A stretch of 64,000 nt of DNA from Sporomusa acidovorans (lineage in GTDB: Bacteria; Bacillota; Negativicutes; Sporomusales; Sporomusaceae). The notes under the pieces are model-generated. The model worked only from the letters and a program-made list of their open reading frames with translations. It searched no databases and was not told the DNA's origin. Every line of letters begins with the position of its first letter. Position 1 is the first letter of the stretch. The stretch lies in assembly GCF_002257695.2 (NCBI RefSeq), contig NZ_CP155571.1, one strand, 5' to 3'. Position numbers and translations under genes: made by a program. Positions 1-8,582 of the stretch are shown here, one piece after another.

Positions 1-867
1 GCATTTCACATATTGAAAATTTAGGTGAAAAGCTTAAGGGATTGGAACCATTGTTTGGAACCTACCACTTAAACGGAGTTCTTGGTAGAGGTGGATTTAG
101 TATTGTATATAAATTATTTCACAAGTATGATAAAAACTCTATATCGGTCGCAAAAGCTATCGTTATACCTGACGAAACAGGGTTAAGAGAGCTATACATT
201 GCTATGAAAAACGATGAGGAGGTCGAGCAATATAGCAAAATTGTTAAAAAGTACAATACAGAAATTTGATATTATAGAGCTAGACGGTATCTTCCAAGTA
301 ATTTTAATTCAAATGGATTTCTTGAAAAGAATTGACAACTACTTTACTTGTTTTGATGAAAACAAAGTCATAAAGCTCGGCATTGACATCTGCACTGCTC
401 TCGAGGTAATACAAAAAGAAAATGTTATGCACCGTGATATAAAACCACAAAATATTTTTTTATCCCAAGATAATAATCATTTTAAGCTTGGCGATTTCGG
501 TATTGCCAAATACATGGAATCTACAAGTGAAGTAACCAGAATTGGAACAGAATTATATATTTCTCCCGAGATATATCACAGCAATGTCATTAATGCTAAC
601 AATAATAAAGTAGATATGTATTCGTTAGGATTGGTTTTATACGAGCTGATGAATAATAATCGTCTCCCATTTCAGTCGCAGAAATACAATGATCATTTAG
701 AACGCAGTAAAGCAACTCATTATAGACTTTTGGGAAAAAAAATTCCGCCACCTATTAGGGGCAGTGATGACCTACAAACAATTGTTCTAAAGTCATGCGC
801 TTATGACTCGAAAGATCGTTTTGATGATATTTCACAGATGAGAACCGCCTTGACTGGACTCACATAA
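1..867 (+). pseudogene. Hanks-type serine/threonine protein kinase, frameshifted and cut by the window edge
   Basis: The reading frame is open from the first base, so the gene begins upstream of the window. The first frame (to 269) has the glycine-rich loop GRGGFSIVYK. The second frame (214-867) has the catalytic loop HRDIKPQNIFL, the magnesium-binding DFGIAKY and an APE-like SPEIY segment, followed by the C-lobe. The frames overlap at about 214-269, and neither alone is a complete kinase, so a frameshift of one base (or equivalent) has split the gene between the N-lobe and the hinge. No transmembrane or PASTA region follows; the protein stops soon after the kinase C-lobe. Base composition is AT-rich compared with the downstream genes. 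Kinase family assignment is firm. Whether the shift is real or a sequencing error cannot be told from one sequence. Confidence 0.85.
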
Positions 868-932
868 ATCCTGCACATTTTTTCCAAATTTGCGTAAAAT
901 ACTCAGCATAGAAGCATAGAATAGTGGGGAGT

Positions 933-963
933 AAAAGGGGACTGCAAACTTGTCCCCTTTTTT
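933..963 (+). terminator. Rho-independent terminator after the kinase gene
   Basis: The arms AAAAGGGGAC and GTCCCCTTTT flank a 9-base loop and run into a T stretch, about 65 bases after the kinase stop. The GGGGAC core resembles the larger palindrome at 11941-11993, so it may also belong to a dispersed palindrome family. Confidence 0.7.
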
Positions 964-995
964 GTTGTAACTGAATTTGCGAAACTTATTGTACC

Positions 996-1130
996 TTATC
1001 CTTTGATTAAAATCATAATCTTGCTCGCCTCCACCAAATACTCCAAATAAACAGCAACAACAAATAATACCGGAATGAGGAAAATGCTAACCGCCGTAGC
1101 GACCGTGCGACTCCATCTCTTTAAAGACAT
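996..1130 (-). pseudogene. 3' remnant of a membrane protein gene
   Basis: A short minus-strand frame of 44 codons starts at an ATG (1130) without a visible ribosome binding site. It holds one strongly hydrophobic segment (SIFLIPVLFVVAVYLEYLV) and ends with a short polar tail. This looks like the last membrane helix of a larger protein. The pattern is loosely like the C-terminus of SpoIIM/DUF95 proteins, but that is a guess. The rest of 867-1174 holds only the kinase terminator. Confidence 0.3.
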
Positions 1131-1173
1131 GGCGGGGATAATTTTAAGAGTTTTACTTTAATATATACCGATA

Positions 1174-2487
1174 CTAATTTATCTTGTTTAGCATAATTCT
1201 TAATATTTGCTCATCAGTCTGTACCATACCTAAGCAGGCTAATTCGCACAAGTTAGCTATTGACTGATCAACATCGTCAGCAACAATGCCTTCGCTTTTT
1301 GTGACTCTTGTTCCCTCAAGCGCCATTAGAACAGCTTTATATGCAGCAATAGCCGATGTAGAAACTTTTATGGCACAACTATTGGAAGCCCCGTCGCAAA
1401 TCATTCCAGCCACATCACCAATCATGTTGGAAAGAGCCATGCTGACTGTTTCATAATTGCCCTTCAGGAGCCACGCCATACCTGCTGCCGCCCCCATAGA
1501 TGCGGTAGTAACAGCACATAAGGCTGACAACCGGGGAAGCTTGTCATGGATGTAGATTGCCATCATATGAGACAGCATCAGCGCCCGCGTAAGCTCTTCC
1601 TCACTTGCCTTTACATGCTCGCCCACTACGACGACAGGCAAGGTTGCTGCTATACCCTGATTGCCGGAACCGGAGTTGGTCATCGCCGGCTGCGTCGCGC
1701 CCCCCATCCGCGCATCCGATGCGGCGGCGGTACGCATTAAAATCTGGGTCAAAAGACCGTCCGACAGCAATCCTTGTTCAATCTGCCGGCTCATTATGGC
1801 GCCAACATTAAGACCATATTGCCCGCTCATACCACTGTCGGACAGAGAGCAGTTCATGGTGGCAGCTTCCCGGATAAAGCTGATCATTGCAAGCGGCGCT
1901 TGGATGGCAAAGTCATATACATCGCGAGTCCGAACACCAGTCAACGAGTACTCTGTACTATCATCAGCCAGTGCCTGTTGCGGTTCCGCCGTGAATATTA
2001 CCTTGCCGTTTTTTTCAATGTGCACTACCCGAGTATGTGTGTCGGCAATACAAACTCTAACCCATTCCTCGCCATGGATAACTCGGGCCTCTGAATACAG
2101 AGTATTAGGTACGTCTGCAATGGTAAGCTGAACAAGATTTTCTGCAACCATGCGCTTGCCGGCCTCTACCTGCTTCGGTGTCAGGTTTTTCAGCACCTCC
2201 AGTTGTCCTTCTGGATCGCCGCCGAGAGCGCCTACGGCAACCGCGATATAGAGGCCAGTTTCGCCAGTTCCCGGAACGGTAACCCCCATGCCGTTCTTCA
2301 TCAAATTGGCAGATACCTTGGCTTCAATCCGCTCGACCGGTTTTGCCAACCAATGGGCGGCGATGGCTGCCGCCAGGGCCAGCGAAATAGGTTCGGTACA
2401 GCCTAGGGCCGGCACCACCTCTTTTTTTACAGCTTTGATAAATTCTGACCACAAGGGATTGCCCGCTGTGGATGATATATCTTTCAA
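1174..2487 (-). CDS. cyuA: L-cysteine desulfidase / UPF0597 (CyuA-YhaM) family protein
   Basis: The 437-residue protein matches the UPF0597 family, which includes archaeal L-cysteine desulfidase and the enterobacterial CyuA (YhaM) proteins that degrade cysteine to sulfide, ammonia and pyruvate. Family hallmarks visible are GCTEPISLA near residue 30, the NMKNGMGV/VPGTG segment near residue 70, and SLSDSGMSGQYGLN in the middle. The CDGASNSC cysteine pair near residue 360, with the early cysteine, fits the iron-sulfur ligands of the family. The full family length is present. The next minus-strand gene upstream (2611-2991) is a RidA enamine deaminase, whose usual job is to clear 2-aminoacrylate, an intermediate of exactly this type of cysteine or serine breakdown, which supports the call. 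Substrate (L-cysteine, L-serine or another thiol amino acid) is not decided by sequence. Confidence 0.82.
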   Translation of the reverse strand: MKDISSTAGNPLWSEFIKAVKKEVVPALGCTEPISLALAAAIAAHWLAKPVERIEAKVSANLMKNGMGVTVPGTGETGLYIAVAVGALGGDPEGQLEVLKNLTPKQVEAGKRMVAENLVQLTIADVPNTLYSEARVIHGEEWVRVCIADTHTRVVHIEKNGKVIFTAEPQQALADDSTEYSLTGVRTRDVYDFAIQAPLAMISFIREAATMNCSLSDSGMSGQYGLNVGAIMSRQIEQGLLSDGLLTQILMRTAAASDARMGGATQPAMTNSGSGNQGIAATLPVVVVGEHVKASEEELTRALMLSHMMAIYIHDKLPRLSALCAVTTASMGAAAGMAWLLKGNYETVSMALSNMIGDVAGMICDGASNSCAIKVSTSAIAAYKAVLMALEGTRVTKSEGIVADDVDQSIANLCELACLGMVQTDEQILRIMLNKIN

Positions 2488-2610
2488 ACTGAATCTTCCT
2501 TTCGTTTCAGCAAAAATAACACGGCTTTCGTAACGTTATGTTGTCTATCAACTACCTTATCTGCCGCCCCACTTTATGCACCCATACACCCTTGCAACCT
2601 GTTTCATAAA

Positions 2611-2991
2611 CTACTGTTTACAAATTGCAATTACTTCAATTTCAATTAACGCATCTTTAGGCAGACGAGCTACTTCGATGCATGCACGTGCAGGACACTC
2701 CTTGGTAAAATAAGCTGCGTATACATTGTTCACTTCACTAAAGTTATCCATATCTTTGATAAATACCGTAGCTTTCACTACATCATTAAAAGTACAGTCC
2801 GCTTCTGTCAAAATAGCTTTTACATTTTCTAAAGATTGCTTGGTTTGAGCAGCAACACCTTCAGCAAATCGTCCACTAGCAGGGTCTACAGGTAATTGAC
2901 CGGATACAAAGATAAATCCGTTGGCCTTAATTGCTTGAGAATATGGACCGATTGCACTTGGTGCTTTATCAGTGTTTATAATTTTTTTCAT
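2611..2991 (-). CDS. ridA: RidA family reactive-intermediate (enamine/imine) deaminase
   Basis: The 126-residue protein has the RidA/YjgF fold signature: APSAIGPYSQAI near residue 11, FVSGQLP near 29, and the C-terminal CPARACIEVARLP. The arginine and cysteine of this last motif, with the closing glutamate of EIEVIAICKQ, form the active pocket known from the family. RidA hydrolyses 2-aminoacrylate and related enamines released by PLP enzymes. It lies upstream of the cysteine desulfidase homologue on the same strand with a gap of about 120 bases, so the two are probably functionally linked. A second, distinct copy is at 32930-33313. Confidence 0.92.
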   Translation of the reverse strand: MKKIINTDKAPSAIGPYSQAIKANGFIFVSGQLPVDPASGRFAEGVAAQTKQSLENVKAILTEADCTFNDVVKATVFIKDMDNFSEVNNVYAAYFTKECPARACIEVARLPKDALIEIEVIAICKQ

Positions 2992-3181
2992 ATACTGACT
3001 CCTTAAGACCTTAATATATCTATTTCATTGAGACATCAAACTGAGTAAGTCTTCCACAAACGATTACGCCTTTATCCTGCTACTTTACTGCTTCAATTCC
3101 ACTTATGTGGAAAATTACGCAGGATGCAACGGAACTCCCTAATCAGATTTTTTCTTGCTATTATTAAATTGCACAATCCAT

Positions 3182-4498
3182 TTAACTGCTGTAAAGTGAA
3201 TTCATTTTTGCAATATATTGCGTCTTGTTAAAGACAGGTTTATAGCTTGTAAGAATATCTTGTGCCTTTTTTCCATCATCCGCCAATAAATCAATTACCG
3301 ACATAGCCATAATCTTAGCCGGGATAATGCAAGCAATATTATAGTCGACTACTCTAAAATGCCTTGTATGCAAAGCCCCGTTCACTCCACTAGTGTATGG
3401 GTGAATCACCGGCATAATATGTGATACATCACCCATGTCTGTGGAACCGCCCGAATGCCCTCCCCATATAATTTCGGCCCCCGGATAAGCAGCGTTAACA
3501 TTTTGGGAAAATACATTACTAAAAGGTTCGCAAATTCGAATAGGCAGATAGCCAGGCGTTGTTGCTATATGAGTTTTAGCCCCAATAGCATCGCCGCCAG
3601 CGCGCAATGCTCGTTCTACCTTTAGACTGGTAGACTCTATGGCCTCAATACTTTTAGCGCGTACGAACGTTTCAATCCTGACGTCTGCTGGAATAGAATT
3701 AACTACATCGCCACCTTTTGTAACAATAGGATGTACTCTTATTACATCTTCATCGCGAAAGGTTTCCCGCATAGCATTAATACCCATCAGCCCCAGCATT
3801 GCTGCATTTAGCGCGTTTATTCCTTCCTCCGGCGCGGCAGCAGCATGAGCCTCCTTGCCTTCATAACGGATATCTTTCACCACAAAGCCATTGTTTGTTT
3901 GGTTCAACATGAAATTGTTGGTTCCATTCATTTGGTAAGCATGAATCATCATCGCCATATCAATTTCATCAAAGGCTCCGCGATAAACCAGTTCTTGCTT
4001 TCCGCTACAAAAATGAACTTTCCCTTCTTCACGCAACCTTGCACGATATGGAATTTCGAGGTATTCTTCCGCGGGTGTGGCCATGAACACTATATTACCG
4101 TTAAGCTCACAAGCAGCTTCAGACAAAGTCAATCCAATTGCCGCTCCCATCATAGCACCAAGCTGAATGTTGTGTCCGCAAGCATGCGCGGCGCCTGTAT
4201 TAGGGTTTGCCAATGGACTGTCATAACAAATAATAGCATCCAGTTCTCCCAATACGGCAACAGTAGGTCCTGGCGAATTGCCCAGCTTTGCTTTTACACC
4301 CGTAATGGCTAATCCTTCTTCATAGTTTAAACCCAAATCTCTAAAAAACTTGGCAGTTTTTTCTGCAGTACGGAATTCCCTAAAGCCTAGTTCCGGCTCT
4401 TGCTCAACATCTTGCGTGTAAGCAATTATTGTTTCACCATATTGCTCAATAATTTTACAAGCCTTTTGTTTCAATTTAGTGGAATCCATTACCCTCAT
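3182..4498 (-). CDS. M20 family metallopeptidase/amidohydrolase (AbgB-like)
   Basis: The 438-residue protein has the M20 di-metal hydrolase layout. HACGHNIQLGAMMG near residue 105 gives metal ligands, ATPAEEY near 140 holds the catalytic and metal-binding glutamates, and the GGHSGGSTDMGDVSH region near 345 is followed by the late HTRHF histidine. The lid domain between them contains EGKEAHAAAAPEEGINAL. This arrangement is typical of p-aminobenzoyl-glutamate hydrolase subunit B and other N-acyl amino acid amidohydrolases. The substrate is an amide-linked amino acid that cannot be named from sequence. The start at 4498 is chosen with an alternative ATG three codons later. It precedes ridA and the desulfidase homologue on the same strand, consistent with release of an amino acid that is then degraded. 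Confidence 0.85.
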   Translation of the reverse strand: MRVMDSTKLKQKACKIIEQYGETIIAYTQDVEQEPELGFREFRTAEKTAKFFRDLGLNYEEGLAITGVKAKLGNSPGPTVAVLGELDAIICYDSPLANPNTGAAHACGHNIQLGAMMGAAIGLTLSEAACELNGNIVFMATPAEEYLEIPYRARLREEGKVHFCSGKQELVYRGAFDEIDMAMMIHAYQMNGTNNFMLNQTNNGFVVKDIRYEGKEAHAAAAPEEGINALNAAMLGLMGINAMRETFRDEDVIRVHPIVTKGGDVVNSIPADVRIETFVRAKSIEAIESTSLKVERALRAGGDAIGAKTHIATTPGYLPIRICEPFSNVFSQNVNAAYPGAEIIWGGHSGGSTDMGDVSHIMPVIHPYTSGVNGALHTRHFRVVDYNIACIIPAKIMAMSVIDLLADDGKKAQDILTSYKPVFNKTQYIAKMNSLYSS

Positions 4499-4543
4499 TC
4501 CCTTTATCAGTATTCTAATCCCAATGCAAATCGTGTATAAGTA

Positions 4544-4680
4544 TTAATATTTTTCTCTATGCAAAGGCAGCCAAACAACCAAAACAATAATCGACAAAGA
4601 TCTCAAGAAGAAGCCTGAAGTAGGTGCACCTGTCATATCAACAAAGACGCCCATAGTATACGGAGCAAAAGACGACATAT
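4544..4680 (-). pseudogene. 3' remnant of an MFS transporter gene
   Basis: A minus-strand frame of about 45 codons encodes SSFAPYTMGVFVDMTGAPTS followed by a last hydrophobic helix (SIIVLVVWLPL) and a short basic tail. This matches the C-terminal twelfth helix region of MFS transporters; the intact MFS gene at 8583-9665 ends in a similar way. Nothing of the upstream 350 or so residues remains. It is cut off abruptly next to transposase debris at 4696. Confidence 0.5.
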
Positions 4681-4695
4681 AACGCTCCCCCGAAA

Positions 4696-4762
4696 CTAGA
4701 CAGCTTTAGGCTGCAACTTCTGGAAAGTTTGCCTGAATTCCATCGGTAATCTATACCCAACC
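4696..4762 (-). pseudogene. IS3-type transposase C-terminal fragment
   Basis: The minus-strand frame ends with GYRLPMEFRQTFQKLQPKAV and a TAG stop. A GY-x-x-P-x-E-F tail is typical of the OrfB end of IS3-family transposases. Only about 20 codons are clear and an in-frame stop lies just upstream, so this is debris. Its position directly beside the truncated MFS remnant suggests that insertion and decay removed the rest of that gene. Confidence 0.45.
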
Positions 4763-4947
4763 ACATAGTGTATATGAAGGGTTTACTCATGCGGAAATAG
4801 CCTTCTCGGCTAAACAAATATTTTAGTAGCTTACTCCCTGTTATTACTGGTTGTACTCTGAGGATATTCCATGCGGCCGACTTTATGTACTGCCCGTCTC
4901 AGGAGAACCGGCCGACCCTGCTAGAAACTGAACGGAAGGCAATCAGC

Positions 4948-5000
4948 GTTGCCCCTGCCGCTCCAAAGCCCGCCATTATAGATCATGCAGCAGGGGCAAC
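4948..5000. repeat. Inverted repeat (stem-loop) in a gene-free stretch
   Basis: The arms GTTGCCCCTGC and GCAGGGGCAAC are perfect 11-base complements separated by about 31 bases. No T run follows on either strand, so it is not a clear terminator. No gene could be recognised elsewhere in 4763-5132. Confidence 0.5.
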
Positions 5001-5132
5001 TTGAACTCTATGAATATGGTGCCAGTGACGACAATATTTAAGATATATTGGTTAATAGTCTTTTCTAGTATTTAAGTAGTGTATTCAGGAATCGCGCCGA
5101 CCATCAATGGCCCCTCCCGCTCTATTTAATTA

Positions 5133-6014
5133 CTATTTTTTGCCTTTTGTTAGCATCATTTCTTTCAAGGGCATCCGTTGCGTTTTTATGGTACCCACGG
5201 CAGGCCAGCCGACGGCTATATGGAGAGCCACTTCGATATAATCCGGCAGGCCATAAAGTTCTTTAAATTTCAACCCAGTATCTTCAGTCACGTCGGATTT
5301 GATGGACTTTGAAAGCCAAACGCCGCCCAATCCGAGGGCATGGGCCATAAGGAGCATATGATCGCCCGCGGCCGCCGCGTCGAAGCCCCCGTTATGCGGG
5401 ACAAACTTGTCTTGGGCGACGACTTTTGGGATCCGTTTGTCATAGCAGATTACTATAAGAACTGCATTGGGAGTAGGGATATCACTCCAGACCATTTTGG
5501 CTTCTTCTGGATCTTTAATTACCACAAAACGAACTTCATCTAAATTACAGCCAATGGGTGCTGCTCTCCCGGCCTCAAGAATTTTCTCAATCATTTCATC
5601 GGGAACTGGCTTATCTACCCAATCACGGATCGAACGGCGCCCATATATCAATTTATTTACGACGGCCATCTCTTCGTCGGTAAACGGCTCCGGCACAGGT
5701 ACATTCCATTCAATTTTTACCCCATCGCGGACCTTTTGGGCCAACGCGAGGTATTCCTTGCTCCAGAGAATATCTGGAGCATCATCTATTAATCCTTTTT
5801 CTTTCCAGGCGTCGTACACCATTTGAGCCTGTAATCCAAAGGCAGAAATGGGTTTCTTTTGTCCTCTAACAAGAGTCGGGTATAATGGAACCTCTATAGT
5901 ATGGTGTACTCGCTCGCGCAACAAGGCGCGCAATAGAGCAGGCTCCATCTTCATTAAATCCTCTTTTTCATATGCTGGTCCTCCATAGGGCACTACTTTG
6001 ATTTTTTCTGACAT
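5133..6014 (-). CDS. Nitroreductase family protein with N-terminal extension
   Basis: The 293-residue protein carries the FMN-dependent nitroreductase fold in its second half. YGRRSIRDWVDKPVPDE near residue 130 is the classic FMN-binding start of the family, followed by EAGRAAPIGCN and a C-terminal GLGGVWL glycine-rich segment. About 115 residues precede this domain and hold a small helical region (LLRALLRERVHHTIEVPLYP); this extension is not part of the standard fold and I do not recognise it. The family uses NAD(P)H to reduce nitro groups, quinones, enones or flavins; here the substrate is unknown. A GGGAGG ribosome binding site precedes the ATG. It lies downstream of a 2Fe-2S protein and a flavoprotein on the same strand, which hints at a shared reductive pathway. 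Confidence 0.85.
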   Translation of the reverse strand: MSEKIKVVPYGGPAYEKEDLMKMEPALLRALLRERVHHTIEVPLYPTLVRGQKKPISAFGLQAQMVYDAWKEKGLIDDAPDILWSKEYLALAQKVRDGVKIEWNVPVPEPFTDEEMAVVNKLIYGRRSIRDWVDKPVPDEMIEKILEAGRAAPIGCNLDEVRFVVIKDPEEAKMVWSDIPTPNAVLIVICYDKRIPKVVAQDKFVPHNGGFDAAAAGDHMLLMAHALGLGGVWLSKSIKSDVTEDTGLKFKELYGLPDYIEVALHIAVGWPAVGTIKTQRMPLKEMMLTKGKK

Positions 6015-6417
6015 TGTTATACCTCCCTTTATAAACTAGCGAATTCGTCGTTTTTCTCGTTATCCCACAGTAATTAACTTTGATTATGTTGAGCCATCTC
6101 TCCGGATCAGTGCCACTCCTGTTCGCTCAGTGGTTTTCGGGTACAGAAAACAAACCGCGTCGGGTTTCCGTTATCTTGGCCGTCGGGATTCCACATCCGC
6201 TCCAGGTGGCAAACCTCCCAGCCCGTAAGATGAAATTCAACTTGCCTGCCCCGGCTCTACATTCCCGCAGTTCGCTGTATGTGAGACGCCTCCTCAAGAT
6301 GGTTTTGTGCCTTTCTTGCAGGGATCAGCACATTGTCATTTAGGGCTGGGCGTCTCGTTTTTTTAAAGACCGCTTTTTCTTGTTACAGGAATGCTCCTCT
6401 TTCCGTATTTACTCCCG
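6015..6417. other. Gene-free stretch of 403 bases
   Basis: No gene with a start signal was found. A minus-strand open segment around 6100-6230 reads HLERMWNPDGQDNGNPTRF, which faintly recalls the tail of aldehyde ferredoxin oxidoreductases, but it is too short and too poorly matched to call. Base composition is GC-rich like the flanking genes. Confidence 0.4.
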
Positions 6418-6729
6418 TTATTTGACGACAAGATCCTTGAGCACGTTGTTCGAAAGGGGTTCAAGCGTAACATTCCCGGTAATCAGCGTCTGGCAGAGCA
6501 GGCCGGGTTTGCCGTTGATTTTGCCGGTGCAGCGTCCACAAACGCCCAAGGTGCAGCCGGCGTGGTCATAGTACGCCAGCGTACTGTCGACATGTTGGTA
6601 AATATAATCGAGGGCATCCATCACACTCATGCCGGCGGTAAAGGGAACCTCGTAGACCTCGAATCGCGGTTCTTGGTCAACGGAGGGGTCGAAGCGGAAT
6701 ACTTTCACCTTCAGAGTTTTGTCAGCCAT
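6418..6729 (-). CDS. 2Fe-2S ferredoxin-domain subunit, SdhB/FrdB N-terminal type
   Basis: The 103-residue protein matches only the N-terminal plant-type [2Fe-2S] domain of succinate dehydrogenase/fumarate reductase iron-sulfur subunits. It begins with LKVKVFRFDP and a YEVPF strand, then AGCTLGVCGRCTGKINGKPG supplies three clustered cysteines, with the fourth in LLCQTL. The two C-terminal ferredoxin-type [4Fe-4S]/[3Fe-4S] cluster domains of a normal FrdB (about 240 residues) are absent. It therefore probably carries a single cluster passing electrons to the flavoprotein encoded immediately upstream (20-base gap). The pair resembles the two-component reductases in anaerobes that reduce unsaturated organic acids. 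Function depends on the neighbouring flavoprotein, which carries an in-frame UGA. Confidence 0.8.
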   Translation of the reverse strand: MADKTLKVKVFRFDPSVDQEPRFEVYEVPFTAGMSVMDALDYIYQHVDSTLAYYDHAGCTLGVCGRCTGKINGKPGLLCQTLITGNVTLEPLSNNVLKDLVVK

Positions 6730-6748
6730 CTTCCTCGCCTCTCCTTTC

Positions 6749-8527
6749 TTAATGCTTGCCGCCGGTATCGGAGTGCGACTGCATCATCTGTTTCATGAAT
6801 TCCAGGTAAGGAGCCTTGCCTGAAGGCAAAGCCTTAATCGTGACCGTCACCGGCCGTCGGTCAATTTTGAAACCATCGCCCTCCAGGCGGACGATCTGCT
6901 CGACCAGCCAGCCGTCATTATCAGTTATCGGGTAGTCCTGGCGGAAGTGGACGCCACGGCTCTCTGTGCGCGCCAACGCACTTTGTGTGGCCACCTCGAG
7001 CAACTGGGCTATACTGCCAAGTTCCAGCGCGTCCAACCATTCCTTGTTGTATACACGGCTTTTTGAACTCGTGGCAAGGTTCGGCAGGAGGTTCGTTTTC
7101 ACTTCCCCCAGATACTCGATGAACTTCGTCAGGTTCTGTTTATCGCGGATCGGTCCGAGATGCTTGTGTGCCGCCTCCTGAACTTGCCGCCTTACTTGAG
7201 CGGGGTTATATCCCTTGGCCCGCCGAAGCGGGGCCTCTATCTTTTCCTCCAAAGCAGTGAAAGCCTCTTCTTCGGGCGGCAGGACTTTGGCCTTCTGCGC
7301 GTATGTGCCTGCGTTGGCTCCAGCGGTCGTACCGTGAACCAGCATCTCGGTTATGGCGGCAAAGACGCGATTGGCGCCGAACGGGCCCAGAGTGCATTCG
7401 CCGGCCGCGTAAAGCCCCTTCAGGCCTGTCTCGAACTGGTCGTTGACGACAATGCCACCGTCGAAGTATTCGGTGGCTGCGCCTACCTCGACCGCTTCGT
7501 TCACCTCAAGCATTCTGCCCCATTCGGAAAAATCGATGCCTTTGCAGCGCCAGTTCGGGAATAACATCTCGGCGATCTTGGAGACCTTTTCCCAAGGAAC
7601 ATCGCCTCTGCTGAAGTAAACCCCGCCGTTTGGCGACCCTTTTCCAGCCAGCACCTCTTTCGTCGTCGCATAGGAGATAAAACTCTTGTTCCACTCCGTA
7701 GAAGTGCCGACTTTTACGACAAAGGGATCGTACTGTTGGAGAATATCTTCGCCAGTGCTGTTAGTCAGGCTACCGCCGCCTACCAAAAGGCTCATCACGT
7801 ACGGCGCTATGCTGCCTTGCCAGGCTGGCGGACTGAGAAACACGTTGCAGCAGAACGTCACGAACTCCATGTTGCCCAAGGCGGCTCCCGCCCGATATGC
7901 CATTGCCATCCCTTCTCCGGCTAAGTCCCGCATGCCGGTGGTCGGCCAAAAAGCTTTATGCCAGCCGCCTGACGCGAGAATCACCGCCTTAGCTCTGAAG
8001 TGGACAAGTTCGCCGGAACGGATGTCTAGTCCGATGGCGCCATTGACCGCCCCGTCGACGGTAACCAAGTCCAATACGGCAATGTCTTCTTTCAAGTCGA
8101 CACCGATGGCGCGCGCTTTCTTCAGAAGCGCGTCCATTATCTCCAGGCCGCTGGTGAAGATCATCCGCTGGTCTGATAATTTAATCTTAATTCCCCACTC
8201 GATCAGCTCGCGCAGGCACTGAGGTGCGGTATTGATGTACTGCTCAATAAGTTTTTGGTTGTTGAGGTATCATCCCTGAGTTACGATGTCGTTCAGCACC
8301 TTTTCTGGACTGTCGTTGGGGTCGCCTTTCAATCCCGGAATCTTACTCATGCTGTTCCCGTCCAGAGTAAAATCCGCGCCGGCCATCGGCGTTGCCCCGC
8401 AACGGGCTAAGGGGCCTTTGCTCAGTAGCATGACTCTGACGTCTTTCATACGGGCGCCGATCGCCGCCCGGAACCCGGCTCCACCGCCGCCGACGACAAG
8501 AACGTCGGTGTCGATTACCCTTGACAT
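6749..8527 (-). pseudogene. FAD-dependent fumarate reductase/succinate dehydrogenase flavoprotein-like gene with one in-frame UGA
   Basis: The N-terminal frame (8270-8527) has the dinucleotide-binding motif VVGGGGAGFRAAIGA. It stops at a TGA at 8270-8272, and the very same frame stays open from there to 6749. The downstream part continues YLNNQKLIEQYINTAPQC, then AVILASGGWH, GLYAAGECTLGPFGANR and the C-terminal ESRGVHFRQDYP, all standard for FrdA/SdhA/AprA-like flavoproteins. Restored length is 592 codons with one UGA at codon 86. In relatives this position, just before YLN-x-Q, is usually small or charged (Gly, Arg, Asp), so a single C-to-T or G-to-T change would create it. A selenocysteine reading is possible, but the stem after the UGA (CTCAA pairing with TTGAG) has a loop without G, unlike a bacterial SECIS. 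I favour a point-mutated gene. Confidence 0.75.
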
Positions 8528-8582
8528 ATTTGTATCCTCCTTTATGTAGTGGAGTTATCTCCAGGCACATGATAAACAAAGA

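Noticed and set aside
6080..6343. Aldehyde ferredoxin oxidoreductase remnant
   Set aside because: Only about 15 weakly matching residues on the minus strand; not enough to call.
8233..8272. Bacterial SECIS element after the UGA of the flavoprotein
   Set aside because: A 5-pair stem exists, but the 14-base loop has no G near its start, and there is no sel gene in the window. Kept only as an open question in the findings.
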